In this document: piece by piece, positions 44,771 through 52,203 of the stretch | How the letters are laid out: every line of letters begins with the position of its first letter | Position numbering within the stretch: the first letter of the stretch is position 1 | Source: Acidobacteriota bacterium | GTDB lineage: Bacteria; Acidobacteriota; Vicinamibacteria; Marinacidobacterales; Marinacidobacteraceae | Assembly (NCBI GenBank): GCA_028877265.1 | Contig: JAPPGX010000093.1 | Span: forward strand, 1 to 52,203 | Length of the DNA: 52,203 nt | Direction: 5' to 3' | Made by a program: the position numbers and the translations under genes | The notes under the pieces: model-generated | Seen by the model: the letters and a program-made list of their open reading frames with translations, nothing else | Told to the model about the DNA's origin: nothing | The model's database searches: none

Positions 44771-45697
44771 CTACCGATCGGATTGGCGCGCCACCGCCAG
44801 CGCGACCGTGTTCGCGAGGAGCATCGCGATGGTGAGCGGCCCGACTCCGCCCGGCACCGGGGTGTACGCCGAAGACCGCTCCCGCATCGCCACCGGATGG
44901 ACGTCGCCGACCAGCGTGTAGCCGTTCCTGCGGAACCGGGCCAACCGTTTCTCGTCTTCGCCGAAGAAATCGCGAACCTCCGCCTCGGTCCCAGCTCGGT
45001 TCATTCCCACGTCCACGACGACCGCGCCCTCGCGGATGGCGTCCGCCCTCACCATCGCCGGCCGGCCGATCGCGGTGCAGAGGATGTCGGCCTCGCGGCA
45101 GACGGCGGGCAGGTCGCGGGTCCGCGAGTGGCAGACCGTAACCGTGGCGTGCTGATGGAGGAGCAGCAGCGCGAGCGGCTTGCCGACAATGTCGCTTCTC
45201 CCGACGACCACCGCGCGGGAGCCCTTCACCGGTATCCCCTCACGGCGGAACATCTCCATGATTCCCGCCGGGGTACAGGGGCACGGGCCCGGAAGGCCGG
45301 CCACCAGGCGGCCCACGTTCTCGGGATGAAAGCCGTCCACGTCCTTCTCCGGACGAATCCGGGCCAGGAATTCCGACGCCTCGAGCCCGTCCGGAAGCGG
45401 AAGCTGCAGGAGGATCGCGTCCACCGCCTCGTCGCGGTTCAGGCGCTCCAGCAGACCGGCCAGTTCGGGAGCCGTCGTGGCGGCGGGAAGCCGGTGGGTC
45501 TCGGAGACGATCCCCGCCTCCCGCGAGGCCTTGATCTTGCCTCGCACGTAGATCGCCGAGGCGGGATCGTCGCCCACCAGCACGACCGCCAGCCCCGGCG
45601 GACGCCGCGCCGAGCGGGCGAATTCGCGAGCCGCCCCGGCGGCGTCCGCGCGAATCGCAGCGCCGATCTTCTTGCCGTCCAGGATCCTTCCAGCCAT
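44771..45697 (-). CDS. folD: Bifunctional methylene-THF dehydrogenase / methenyl-THF cyclohydrolase
   Basis: The 308-residue enzyme interconverts 5,10-methylene-, methenyl- and 10-formyl-THF. It contains the catalytic lysine in YVRGKIKASREAG (about residue 56), ILLQLPLPDGLEASEFLA and the NAD(P) motif VVGRSDIVGKPLALLL. The ATG at 45697 has GAGGAG about 7 bases upstream, chosen over the TTG at 45700. It provides the one-carbon units used by the methionine enzymes in the first 14 kb. It lies between thiE and coaE. Confidence 0.95.
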   Translation of the reverse strand: MAGRILDGKKIGAAIRADAAGAAREFARSARRPPGLAVVLVGDDPASAIYVRGKIKASREAGIVSETHRLPAATTAPELAGLLERLNRDEAVDAILLQLPLPDGLEASEFLARIRPEKDVDGFHPENVGRLVAGLPGPCPCTPAGIMEMFRREGIPVKGSRAVVVGRSDIVGKPLALLLLHQHATVTVCHSRTRDLPAVCREADILCTAIGRPAMVRADAIREGAVVVDVGMNRAGTEAEVRDFFGEDEKRLARFRRNGYTLVGDVHPVAMRERSSAYTPVPGGVGPLTIAMLLANTVALAVARQSDR

Positions 45698-45734
45698 CAA
45701 TCTCTCCTCGGTTCCTTGTGGTTGAGGAAGTCTC

Positions 45735-46469
45735 TCAACCTGTCTTCGGCCGGGACCCGGCCGCCGCCAGGAGCGCCCGCGCCCGGTCCCCGATGTCGCG
45801 GGGCGAGACGCCGGACACGGCCGAAATCACCGCGGCCGCATCGGCCCCGGCGGCGAGGGCCGAGCGGATCCGCGTCCGGCTGATGCCGCCGATCGCGATC
45901 AGCGGTCCCCGATAGAGCCCGCGCGCTTCCCGAACGCCCGACAGGGAGACCACCGGAGCGGAATCGGCCTTGGTCGCGGTATCGAACACGGGTCCCACGG
46001 CAAGATAGTCGGCCGGTTCGCGCTTCGCGAGTTCCACCTCCGCCCGGGTGTGGGTCGAAATGCCGATCACCGCCGCGCGTCCGAGCAGACGGCGAGCCGC
46101 CCGCGCCGACAGGTCGTCCTGCCCGAGATGGACGCCGTCGGCCCCGCTCAGAAACGCGACGTCGGCACGGTCGTTCACCACGAGGTGGACGCCGCACCCC
46201 GCGGCGCCACGCACCCCCGCGGACACCCAGGCGGCGAAGGCGCCGGCCGCAAGACCCTTCCCCCGGAGCTGGACGATCCGGATCCCGGCACTCCCGAGCG
46301 CGCGAAGCGCCGGGCCGGGGTCGCGGTCGCCGAAGACCTCCGCGTCCAGAATGGGATAGACGGGGGCGGCCGCGAAAAAGCCCCGGGAACACCAGGACGC
46401 CGCCGCGCGCTCGAAACCGCTCGAGTCCCGATCAACCGAGACGCCCGATGAACCCGGTGTCGAAGCCAC
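45735..46469 (-). CDS. thiE: Thiamine-phosphate synthase
   Basis: The 244-residue TIM-barrel enzyme joins HMP-pyrophosphate and thiazole phosphate. Motifs RIVQLRGKG, VNDRADVAFLSGADGVHLGQ, GISTHTRAE, DYLAVGPVFDTATKAD and IAIGGIS match ThiE. The family core starts at about residue 36; the extra N-terminus comes from the GTG start at 46469, which overlaps accC by 38 bases. No better in-frame start was seen, so the true N-terminus is unsure. It follows accC and precedes folD. Confidence 0.88.
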   Translation of the reverse strand: MASTPGSSGVSVDRDSSGFERAAASWCSRGFFAAAPVYPILDAEVFGDRDPGPALRALGSAGIRIVQLRGKGLAAGAFAAWVSAGVRGAAGCGVHLVVNDRADVAFLSGADGVHLGQDDLSARAARRLLGRAAVIGISTHTRAEVELAKREPADYLAVGPVFDTATKADSAPVVSLSGVREARGLYRGPLIAIGGISRTRIRSALAAGADAAAVISAVSGVSPRDIGDRARALLAAAGSRPKTG

Positions 46470-47766
46470 CAGCGAGAAACTCCTCGCTCTCCATGATGCG
46501 ACGGTGGAGGGGAAGGGTCGTGTGGATTCCCTCCACCTCCATTTCGGCGAGCGCCCGCCGCATCCGGGCCACGGCGTGCGCCCGGTCCTCGCCGTGCACG
46601 ATCAGTTTGGCGACCAGCGAGTCGTAGTAGGGCGGGATGACCGCTCCCGCGTGCGCCGCCGTATCCACCCGCACCCCGGGTCCGCCGGGACTGTGGAAGG
46701 CCGTGATCGTTCCCGGGCTCGGGATGAACCGCTCCGAATCCTCGGCATTGATCCGGCACTCGATCGAGGCGCCCGAGACCTGCACCGACCCCTGCGAAAA
46801 CGAGAGCGGCTCCCCCGCAGCCACGCGGATCTGTTCACGCACGAGGTCCAGTCCAGTCACCATTTCGGTGACCGGGTGCTCCACCTGGATGCGCACGTTC
46901 ATCTCGCTGAAGAAGAAGTTGCCATCGGGGTCCATGAGGAACTCGACGGTCCCGGCGTTGCGGTAGCCCACCGCCTCGGCGGCCTTCACCGCCGCTTCCC
47001 CGAGCCTCGTCCGGGTCGCTTCGGTGAGCCCGGGCCCCGGCGCCTCCTCCACGAGCTTCTGGTGCCGGCGCTGCACCGAACAGTCGCGTTCCCCGAGATG
47101 GACCGTGCTGCCGTGAGCGTCCGCGAAGACCTGGACCTCGACATGGCGGACGCTCGGCAGATAGCGCTCGACATAGACCTCGGCGTCCCCGAAGGCGGCC
47201 TGCGCCTCGGTCGCCGCCGAGTTGAGCGCCGGCGCCAGCTCCGACTCGCTGGTCACGATGCGCATGCCGCGTCCGCCGCCGCCGAAAGAAGCCTTCAGCA
47301 GGACCGGGTATCCGACCTCGCCCGCGACCCGGGTGGCCTCCTCCACGCCGGACACGCCGGACTCGGTCCCCGGCAGAATCGGCACCCCGGCCTCGTTCAT
47401 GATGCGTCGCGCGAGCGCCTTGTCTCCCATCCTTCGAATGCTCTCCGGGGGCGGACCGATGAAGGTCACCCGGCAGGCTTCGCACACCTCGGCGAGCGCG
47501 TGGCTCTCCGCAAGGAAACCGTAGCCGGGGTGGATGGCGTCGGCGCCGGAGATCTCGGCGGCGGTCAGGATGCGCGGGACATCCAGATAACTCTCCCTGG
47601 GTGCGGCCGGCCCGATGCAGACACGTTCGTCGGCGAGCCGCACCGGCAGGGCGTCGCGGTCCGCATCCGAATAGGCGATCACGGTCCGCAGGCCGAGATC
47701 CCGGCAGGCCGCGATGATCCGGACCGCTATTTCGCCGCGGTTCGCGATCAGGACCTTGTTGAACAC
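46432..47766 (-). CDS. accC: Acetyl-CoA carboxylase biotin carboxylase subunit
   Basis: The 444-residue ATP-grasp enzyme carboxylates biotin on AccB. It has NKVLIANRGEIAVRI at the start, the glycine loop KASFGGGGRGMRIV, and FSEMNVRIQVEHPVTEM. GTG start at 47766. It follows accB after 29 bases that form a hairpin. The overlap with thiE at its end is 38 bases. The carboxyltransferase subunits accA/accD are not in the window. Confidence 0.96.
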   Translation of the reverse strand: MFNKVLIANRGEIAVRIIAACRDLGLRTVIAYSDADRDALPVRLADERVCIGPAAPRESYLDVPRILTAAEISGADAIHPGYGFLAESHALAEVCEACRVTFIGPPPESIRRMGDKALARRIMNEAGVPILPGTESGVSGVEEATRVAGEVGYPVLLKASFGGGGRGMRIVTSESELAPALNSAATEAQAAFGDAEVYVERYLPSVRHVEVQVFADAHGSTVHLGERDCSVQRRHQKLVEEAPGPGLTEATRTRLGEAAVKAAEAVGYRNAGTVEFLMDPDGNFFFSEMNVRIQVEHPVTEMVTGLDLVREQIRVAAGEPLSFSQGSVQVSGASIECRINAEDSERFIPSPGTITAFHSPGGPGVRVDTAAHAGAVIPPYYDSLVAKLIVHGEDRAHAVARMRRALAEMEVEGIHTTLPLHRRIMESEEFLAGGFDTGFIGRLG

Positions 47767-47769
47767 GTC

Positions 47770-47797
47770 AGCAGCCTGTGAACGGAGTCAGGCTGCT
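47770..47797 (-). promoter_or_regulatory. Intercistronic hairpin between accB and accC
   Basis: The arms agcagcctg (47770-47778) and caggctgct (47789-47797) form a perfect 9-base repeat with a 10-base loop. The stem includes part of the accB stop codon. It ends only a few bases before the accC GTG. It could modulate accC translation or stabilise the accB mRNA. Confidence 0.5.
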
Positions 47798-48263
47798 AGG
47801 AAGGCCGGATCGCGAAGAGCCGGTCCCCGAACTGGACCGCGGAGCCGTCCTCAGGAAGGATCTCCACGATCTCCCCGCCGTGCTCGGCCTCGATGTTGTT
47901 CATCAGCTTCATCGCCTCGATGATGCAGAGGACCTGCCCCTTGCGGACGCGATCTCCCACGCTGACGAACGGCTCCGCCTCGGGCCGCGGGCGGCGGTAG
48001 AAGGTTCCCACCATCGGCGCAGTCACCGTCTCAAGTCCGGACGCGGCCGAGTCCGCCGACCCATCTTCCACCGGAGCCACCGGAACCGGGAGCGCGGCGG
48101 CCGCCGGAAGGGCCGCTGCAACCGTTGCCGCCGGTCCCCGCGCGACACGCAGACGAGCCCCGCCAACGCGGAGATCGACCTCGTGGAACTCCGTCCCGGC
48201 GAGTTGGTCCAGCGCCGCGAGCAGGTCGGCGAGAGTGGGCTCTTTGGACGAGGATGCGGGCAC
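47796..48263 (-). CDS. accB: Acetyl-CoA carboxylase biotin carboxyl carrier protein
   Basis: The 155-residue protein carries biotin on the lysine of EAMKLMNNI (about residue 119). TAPMVGTFYRRP and VSVGDRVRKGQVLCIIE are the biotinyl domain. An Ala/Pro-rich linker of about 40 residues joins it to an N-terminal helical region. GTG start. It lies 103 bases downstream of pilQ and could be cotranscribed with the pil genes or have its own promoter. It ends in the hairpin before accC. Confidence 0.95.
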   Translation of the reverse strand: MPASSSKEPTLADLLAALDQLAGTEFHEVDLRVGGARLRVARGPAATVAAALPAAAALPVPVAPVEDGSADSAASGLETVTAPMVGTFYRRPRPEAEPFVSVGDRVRKGQVLCIIEAMKLMNNIEAEHGGEIVEILPEDGSAVQFGDRLFAIRPS

Positions 48264-48360
48264 GAACGGCAGCGGGGCTCGGCCCGCAACGCCCGGAACG
48301 GTAACACAACGGCGCGGGCCCTCGCCGGCCGGAGAGACGGCTTCGACGCGGCCGCAACCG

Positions 48361-48376
48361 GCCCGCTCAAGCGGGC
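48361..48376 (-). terminator. Weak palindrome at the pilQ stop
   Basis: The 16-base near-palindrome gcccgctcaagcgggc straddles the pilQ stop codon. A five-base stem with a six-base loop is possible, but there is no U-tract, so termination is doubtful. Confidence 0.2.
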
Positions 48377-50160
48377 GGACGCCCCCCGGAATCCGCCGGT
48401 CGGGACCCGCCGGCGGAGCGGATTCGCGGGGTGAGGAAGATGAGCAGTTCCTCGTCGCGGTGGTTCTGCTCCCGCGACCGAAACAGGTGTCCCAGGAGCG
48501 GAATCCGATGCAGACCCGGAACCCTTCCCCGGTCCTGCGACTGCTGGGTGGCGAAGACGCCTCCCAGAACCGTCGTGGTCCCGTTCTCCACCCGTACCCG
48601 GGTCGTCGCCTGCTGGGTCAGGATGCTCGGAATCCCTCCCACCGCCTGGCCGAAGTCCAGCGCATCGTTGCTCACGGTCAGATCGAGGAGGACCGTCCCT
48701 TCGGGACTGACCTGCGGCGTCACCGTGAGTTCGAGCACCGCGTCCCGGAACTGCACGGTGACGGTGTTGTTGGCCACCACCTGGACCGGGAAGGTCACCC
48801 CCTGCTTGATCGTCGCCGGCCGGGCGTTCTGGGCAACGATCCGGGGGGCCGACAGGATCCGCACCTCGCCCCGGCGCTCGGCGGCGCTCAACGCCAGATC
48901 GAGATGGGCGGCGCCGTTCAGGGCGCCCAGAGCGAGACCGAGCGCCGCGGTGGGCGCCCCGCTGATGGGGAGATTGACGCCGTAGCCCCGGCGCTCGCCA
49001 TCCTGGTTCACCGGGGTCGACACGCCGCCGGCGGGCGCTCCCGTGGCAAAGGACGAGCTGGCGCCGCCGATGGCGTCGGCCCCGATGCGTACGGACTGCG
49101 GCAGCTTCTTGCCGGTGTGTTCGCGCACCAGTCCCCCGCCCCACTGGATTCCGAGCCGGCGGGTCAGCGTGCGCGTCGCGAGCACGATGCGCGCTTCGAT
49201 CTCCACACCCGGCACCGGAATGTCGAGCACGTCCAGCACCGACTCGATCTCCTGGATCCGGCTTTCCACGTCCGCCACCAGGACGGTTCCGGTCCGCTGA
49301 TCGGCAATCAGCGAGCCCCGCGCGCTGAGGCGGCTTTCGAGCACCTCCTTCACCTCCTCCGGACGCACGTAGGCCAGGCTGCGGCTGAAGGTCATCAGGT
49401 CGCCCGCGAGCTCGCGCACCTCCCGCTGCCGCCGCCGCTCTTCAAACTCCCCCGCCAGCTCGGCCGCCGGACCCACCCGCAGCACGCCGTCCTCCAGCAC
49501 CTGTCCCAATCCCTGGGACCGGAGCACGAGTGCCAGCGCCCGGTCCCAGGGAATCTCGCTCAGCCGCAGCGAGACCCGGCCGGCGACCCCCGGCTGCAGC
49601 ACGAAATCGAGCCCGCTCGCTTCGCTCAGCACGCGGAGCACGTCCCGGAGGTCGGCGTCCCGAAAATCGAGGCTGACCCGCGGTTCGGGCGCCTCTCCGG
49701 AGACCGAAGCGGCCGGTTCCGTTTCCTCCACGGACGCCTCCGGCGGGGCCCGGCAGGCGATCTCCAGACCGGCGTCGAACAGCGCGGGGGTGCATGCGAC
49801 GCCCGGGGCGGCGAACACCGTGATGCCCTCCGCCTCGTCCGGGGAAACACGCACCTCGAGGACTTCGGCGGTCCCCACTCCCCAGGAACCCGCTACCGCC
49901 GAGAGGTCGACCCCCGGCATCAGCACCTGGAAGCGGTCCCCCAGCGGCGCTCCCGCCGGGGCGCGCAGTTTCCCGTCCGTAAGGAGCCGGAGACGGGTCG
50001 CCCCGCGGCCCGGGTCGATTTCCAGTCCGGTCACCGCCGGCCGGGACGCGGTCACCCGGACCTGCGGCGGCCGGTACCCGTAGGCCGCGCCCGGACGGAT
50101 TGCGAAGACCGCCAGGGCGAGCAGCGCGCCGCCGCAAGCCAGCTTCTTCAGGTTCTTCAT
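48367..50160 (-). CDS. pilQ: Type IV pilus secretin PilQ
   Basis: The 597-residue outer-membrane secretin forms the pore for the pilus. It has a signal peptide (MKNLKKLACGGALLALAVF and on), an AMIN-type N-domain (about 30-120), an N0/STN domain starting VSLDFRDADLRDVLRVLSEA (about 168), an N1 domain (LAYVRPEEVKEVLESRL) and the secretin core, with VPVQVVANNTVTVQFR-like strands and RVPGLHRIPLLGHLF near the end. The ATG overlaps the pilP stop (ATGA). A longer frame upstream is a shadow of pilP and pilO. It is the last gene of the M-N-O-P-Q set. Confidence 0.94.
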   Translation of the reverse strand: MKNLKKLACGGALLALAVFAIRPGAAYGYRPPQVRVTASRPAVTGLEIDPGRGATRLRLLTDGKLRAPAGAPLGDRFQVLMPGVDLSAVAGSWGVGTAEVLEVRVSPDEAEGITVFAAPGVACTPALFDAGLEIACRAPPEASVEETEPAASVSGEAPEPRVSLDFRDADLRDVLRVLSEASGLDFVLQPGVAGRVSLRLSEIPWDRALALVLRSQGLGQVLEDGVLRVGPAAELAGEFEERRRQREVRELAGDLMTFSRSLAYVRPEEVKEVLESRLSARGSLIADQRTGTVLVADVESRIQEIESVLDVLDIPVPGVEIEARIVLATRTLTRRLGIQWGGGLVREHTGKKLPQSVRIGADAIGGASSSFATGAPAGGVSTPVNQDGERRGYGVNLPISGAPTAALGLALGALNGAAHLDLALSAAERRGEVRILSAPRIVAQNARPATIKQGVTFPVQVVANNTVTVQFRDAVLELTVTPQVSPEGTVLLDLTVSNDALDFGQAVGGIPSILTQQATTRVRVENGTTTVLGGVFATQQSQDRGRVPGLHRIPLLGHLFRSREQNHRDEELLIFLTPRIRSAGGSRPADSGGRPPA

Positions 50161-50609
50161 TGCTCCTCCTCGGGGGCCGCCGGCGGCGCCAGGGGCCGAT
50201 AGACAGGGCGGTCCGGATCGCCCGCCAGCCAGAAGACAACGCCACCCGCCTCGATCCGCCCGAGGACTCCGTCCAGCAGGCCATCGCCCGGCGCCGCGAC
50301 GAAGCCCTCTCCGGCGAGCGACTCGAGAATCGCCCAGGCGGGCGAGTCGGGCTCGGCCTCGACTCCCGGCGGGGTCCGAACCCTCACGATTCCACGAATC
50401 ACGGCTTCGGTCACCCCGACGCCGGCAAGCCCCGGCGGCCGCGGCGCGGCCGATCCGGCGCCCGACGGGCGGAATGGATCGCGCACCGTTTGCGGCTCCT
50501 CCCGCGGGACCGGCGGGAGGACAGGGCCGCCGGCCGCACCCGCCTGCCCCGGCCCGACGCATCCGGCCGCCAGGAAGAACAGCAGACCCCCCAGGTTCCA
50601 GCGCATCAT
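50157..50609 (-). CDS. pilP: Pilus assembly lipoprotein PilP
   Basis: The 150-residue lipoprotein has the signal MMRWNLGGLLFFLAAGC with lipid on Cys17. RDPFRP (about residue 44) is a typical PilP motif and a short beta-domain follows. It connects the PilN-PilO inner-membrane ring to PilQ. Its start overlaps the pilO stop (ATGATG) and its stop overlaps the pilQ start by ATGA. Confidence 0.85.
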   Translation of the reverse strand: MMRWNLGGLLFFLAAGCVGPGQAGAAGGPVLPPVPREEPQTVRDPFRPSGAGSAAPRPPGLAGVGVTEAVIRGIVRVRTPPGVEAEPDSPAWAILESLAGEGFVAAPGDGLLDGVLGRIEAGGVVFWLAGDPDRPVYRPLAPPAAPEEEQ

Positions 50610-51214
50610 CTCTCCGGAGTTTCCGATGCCGGCTCCACCGTTTGGGCCCCTCCGACGACGAAATCCTCGACCGCCCGGACCGTGACCGCGACAAAGCGGC
50701 ACTGGAGGAGATCGCCGGGCGTGCGCTCCAGAAGCACCTCTTCCATCAGAACCAGGTGTGGCGAAAGCGAGACCCGTTCGAAGAAGCGGAGGAAATCGGC
50801 GAAGACGCCCTCGGCGACGACCGACACGGCGCTCGCCAGGTATCCGTCCAGCTGGTATCCGGGCTCGGGCGCGAAGCGGAGGAACCGGATTCCCGCCGCC
50901 GCGGCAGCCGCCCCCAGGGACTGCAAGACTGCCTCCGATTCGCCGGAGGCGGCAAGGATTCCGGCGAGCGCCGCAACCCGCTCTTCGACGCGGTTCAGTT
51001 CCTTCGCAAGTTCGGCAGCCTCCCCGGCGTCCGGACCCGCAGGTCCGGCACTCGCCGTGTTCGCCGGCGTGTTCAACCGCGCGATCTCCTCCTCCACCTG
51101 CCGGGTCTCCAGAACCATCCCGGGCCGCACTCCCAATCGAAAGACGGCGTAAGCGACGGCGGCCGCCGCCAGGAACGACCCGGCCCCCATCCACCGGAAT
51201 CCGGGGCCTCTCAA
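50606..51214 (-). CDS. pilO: Pilus alignment protein PilO
   Basis: The 202-residue protein has one N-terminal membrane helix (AAAAVAYAVFRLG), a coiled coil (ETRQVEEEIARLN, LAKELNRVEERVAAL) and a periplasmic ferredoxin-like domain with FLRFFERVSLSPHLV. This is the PilO arrangement. It starts at a TTG overlapping the pilN stop (TTGA). It forms the PilN-PilO complex with its neighbour. Confidence 0.86.
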   Translation of the reverse strand: MRGPGFRWMGAGSFLAAAAVAYAVFRLGVRPGMVLETRQVEEEIARLNTPANTASAGPAGPDAGEAAELAKELNRVEERVAALAGILAASGESEAVLQSLGAAAAAAGIRFLRFAPEPGYQLDGYLASAVSVVAEGVFADFLRFFERVSLSPHLVLMEEVLLERTPGDLLQCRFVAVTVRAVEDFVVGGAQTVEPASETPER

Positions 51215-51831
51215 CGGGACCGCTCCCCGGTGCGGGACACCGCTTCGACCCGCTCGAACGGTTCCGGCTCCCTGGACGCATAGCGAAGCGATCCGGCGAA
51301 CGCGAACCGCTGTTCCGCGGAGTCCGCCGCCTCGCCGACCTGCTCCACCCAGAGCAACTCCAGCCGAGCCATCCGGTCCGCTTCCAGGAGGGCTTCCAGG
51401 GTTCGGGCGACACCTGGCGCGGAACGAGCTCGTCCGGTCACCCGCAGTTCGGCGCCGTCACGGCGGACGGCTTCCAGGACGACGCCGTTCGGGACCGCCG
51501 CCGACAGCGCCCGGAGCAGTTCCGGGAGCAGAAACCGCTCCTCGTCCCAGCGGGCGAGCCGGGTTTCCTCGACCCGCAGCCGCCGCAGCCGGTCGCGATC
51601 CCGAACAAGACGCTCTTCGAGGCCGCGACGCTCGACGGCCAGGAGCCGCAGGCGGTCCCGCTCCGTGCGTGCGTTTTCGAGCCGCGTGGACAGGGAACGG
51701 ACATCAAGCCCGATGACACCCAACGTGAGGCCGGCCAGCAAGACGCTCCCCACCAGCCCGGTCCGCCCGTGAGACCCGGCCCGCCCGGCCCTCTTGCGGG
51801 CCCGCCGGGCATCGGCCGGCAGAAGATTCAT
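51211..51831 (-). CDS. pilN: Pilus alignment protein PilN
   Basis: The 206-residue protein begins MNLLPADARR, matching the INLLP motif by which PilN binds PilM. A membrane helix (GLVGSVLLAGLTLGVIGLD) and an Arg/Glu-rich coiled coil (about 45-85) follow, then a periplasmic domain with RALSAAVPNGVVLEAVRRDG. The ATG overlaps the pilM stop. It anchors the PilM-PilN cytoplasmic ring to the PilO-PilP periplasmic one. Confidence 0.88.
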   Translation of the reverse strand: MNLLPADARRARKRAGRAGSHGRTGLVGSVLLAGLTLGVIGLDVRSLSTRLENARTERDRLRLLAVERRGLEERLVRDRDRLRRLRVEETRLARWDEERFLLPELLRALSAAVPNGVVLEAVRRDGAELRVTGRARSAPGVARTLEALLEADRMARLELLWVEQVGEAADSAEQRFAFAGSLRYASREPEPFERVEAVSRTGERSR

Positions 51832-52140
51832 GCGTGGAGTCCGGTCTTCGGCCCCGACCGATCGAGGACCTGTTGGTAAGCGAGCCCGGCGGCCACCGAA
51901 TGGGCCGGTCCGTACACGGACGCACCGAGCCCTGCCAGCGGATCGAGCACCAGCGGATCTCCGGCGGTGAAATCGCGGAGACCCGCCCGCACCGCCGGAA
52001 AACCAGCTCCACCACCGCTCAGGAGGACCCGAATCCCGTGCCGCAACCCGGCCTCCAGGAGAGCCTCCCGCGCTACCGCCGCGATCCGGTCCCGAAGCGC
52101 TTCCGCGTCCACGGCCGGGGCCCCGGCCAACCCGGTCATC
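51828..52140 (-). CDS. pilM: Pilus ATPase-like protein PilM, C-terminal part (5' truncated)
   Basis: Only the C-terminal 103 residues remain, from the methionine at 52139, which is probably internal. The segment LLSGGGAGFPAVRAGLRDF and DPLAGLG are the nucleotide-binding end of the actin-like PilM fold. The frame continues through 52141-52169, but that is adapter sequence and not coding. The missing N-terminal two thirds (about 240 residues) lie outside the contig. The stop overlaps the pilN start (ATGA). The position before pilN agrees with the universal M-N-O-P-Q order. Confidence 0.85.
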
Positions 52141-52203
52141 CTGTGTCTTATTAACATCTCCGCGCCCACGAGCCCGTGCTAGAGGTCGTTTGGCGGGGTG
52201 TGG
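52141..52203. other. Degraded Nextera adapter read-through at the contig end
   Basis: Bases 52141-52159 match the 19-base Nextera mosaic end at 16 positions. The next 15 match the following adapter bases at 13. The eight bases 52175-52182 (cgtgctag) differ from the standard N702 index CGTACTAG at one base. The last 21 align to the P7 tail at about 12 positions, with mismatches changed to G or T, as in poor read ends. It should be trimmed. Confidence 0.92.

Noticed and set aside
51828..52169. Complete gene of 113 residues at the right end
   Set aside because: The first ten residues come from adapter sequence; the remainder is the truncated C-terminus of pilM.

Overview
This 52 kb, very GC-rich window most likely comes from a diderm, non-phototrophic bacterium of the Acidobacteriota. 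The reasons are a secreted VWFA-related protein of the type common in that phylum, a KdsC phosphatase (Kdo, hence an LPS outer membrane), a bacillithiol ligase BshC, a menaquinone/ubiquinone methyltransferase, and a type IV pilus locus laid out much like that of Myxococcus. The phylum call is inference. Both ends look artefactual. The left end is a 54-base near-pure C run. The last 63 bases are a degraded Illumina Nextera read-through adapter, so the final gene (pilM) is cut by the contig end.

Layout. 1-7.5 kb (+): a small unknown protein, a fused homocysteine methyltransferase/methylene-THF reductase, a VWFA lipoprotein-like secreted protein, argS, lepB and bshC. 7.5-9.7 kb (-): a dicarboxylate/amino-acid symporter translationally coupled to a lipoprotein with a zinc-protease motif. 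9.8-14.2 kb (+): cobalamin-dependent metH and a small RHH/PIN toxin-antitoxin pair. 14.2-15.3 kb (-): msrA and an overlapping 2Fe-2S ferredoxin-like protein. 15.3-22.3 kb (+): a tightly packed metabolic operon of an aldehyde dehydrogenase, a giant kinase/M23-like/ammonio-phospholyase fusion, an esterase, a threonine-dehydrogenase-like SDR and a TlpA-type thioredoxin. 22.3-28.2 kb (-): tatA-tatC-ctpA-HEAT-TPR. 28.2-29.1 kb (+): ubiE/menE-type methyltransferase (menG).

29.0-41.6 kb (-) is a type IV pilus supercluster, in transcription order pilT, pilC, pilA, ABC ATPase, ABC permease, a TPR-like protein, pilD, a 304-bp structured gap, pilV-like, pilX-like, pilY1 and pilW-like. 41.8-44.2 kb (+): pyrG and kdsC. 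44.2-52.1 kb (-): pilM(partial)-pilN-pilO-pilP-pilQ followed by accB-accC-thiE-folD-coaE. The two pilus blocks together supply retraction ATPase, platform protein, major and minor pilins, adhesin, prepilin peptidase, alignment complex and secretin. The extension ATPase pilB is not in the window.

The most interesting biology is the 15.3-22.3 kb operon. Its enzyme set matches the steps of a threonine to aminoacetone to 1-amino-2-propanol to propionaldehyde to propionate route, or of a related amino-alcohol degradation. The gap before the minor pilin operon also carries several strong inverted repeats, one of which would hide the pilV ribosome site. Many genes have a TAnnnT box 5-11 bases before the start codon, which suggests widespread leaderless transcription. 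No rRNA, tRNA, CRISPR array, prophage or insertion sequence was recognised.
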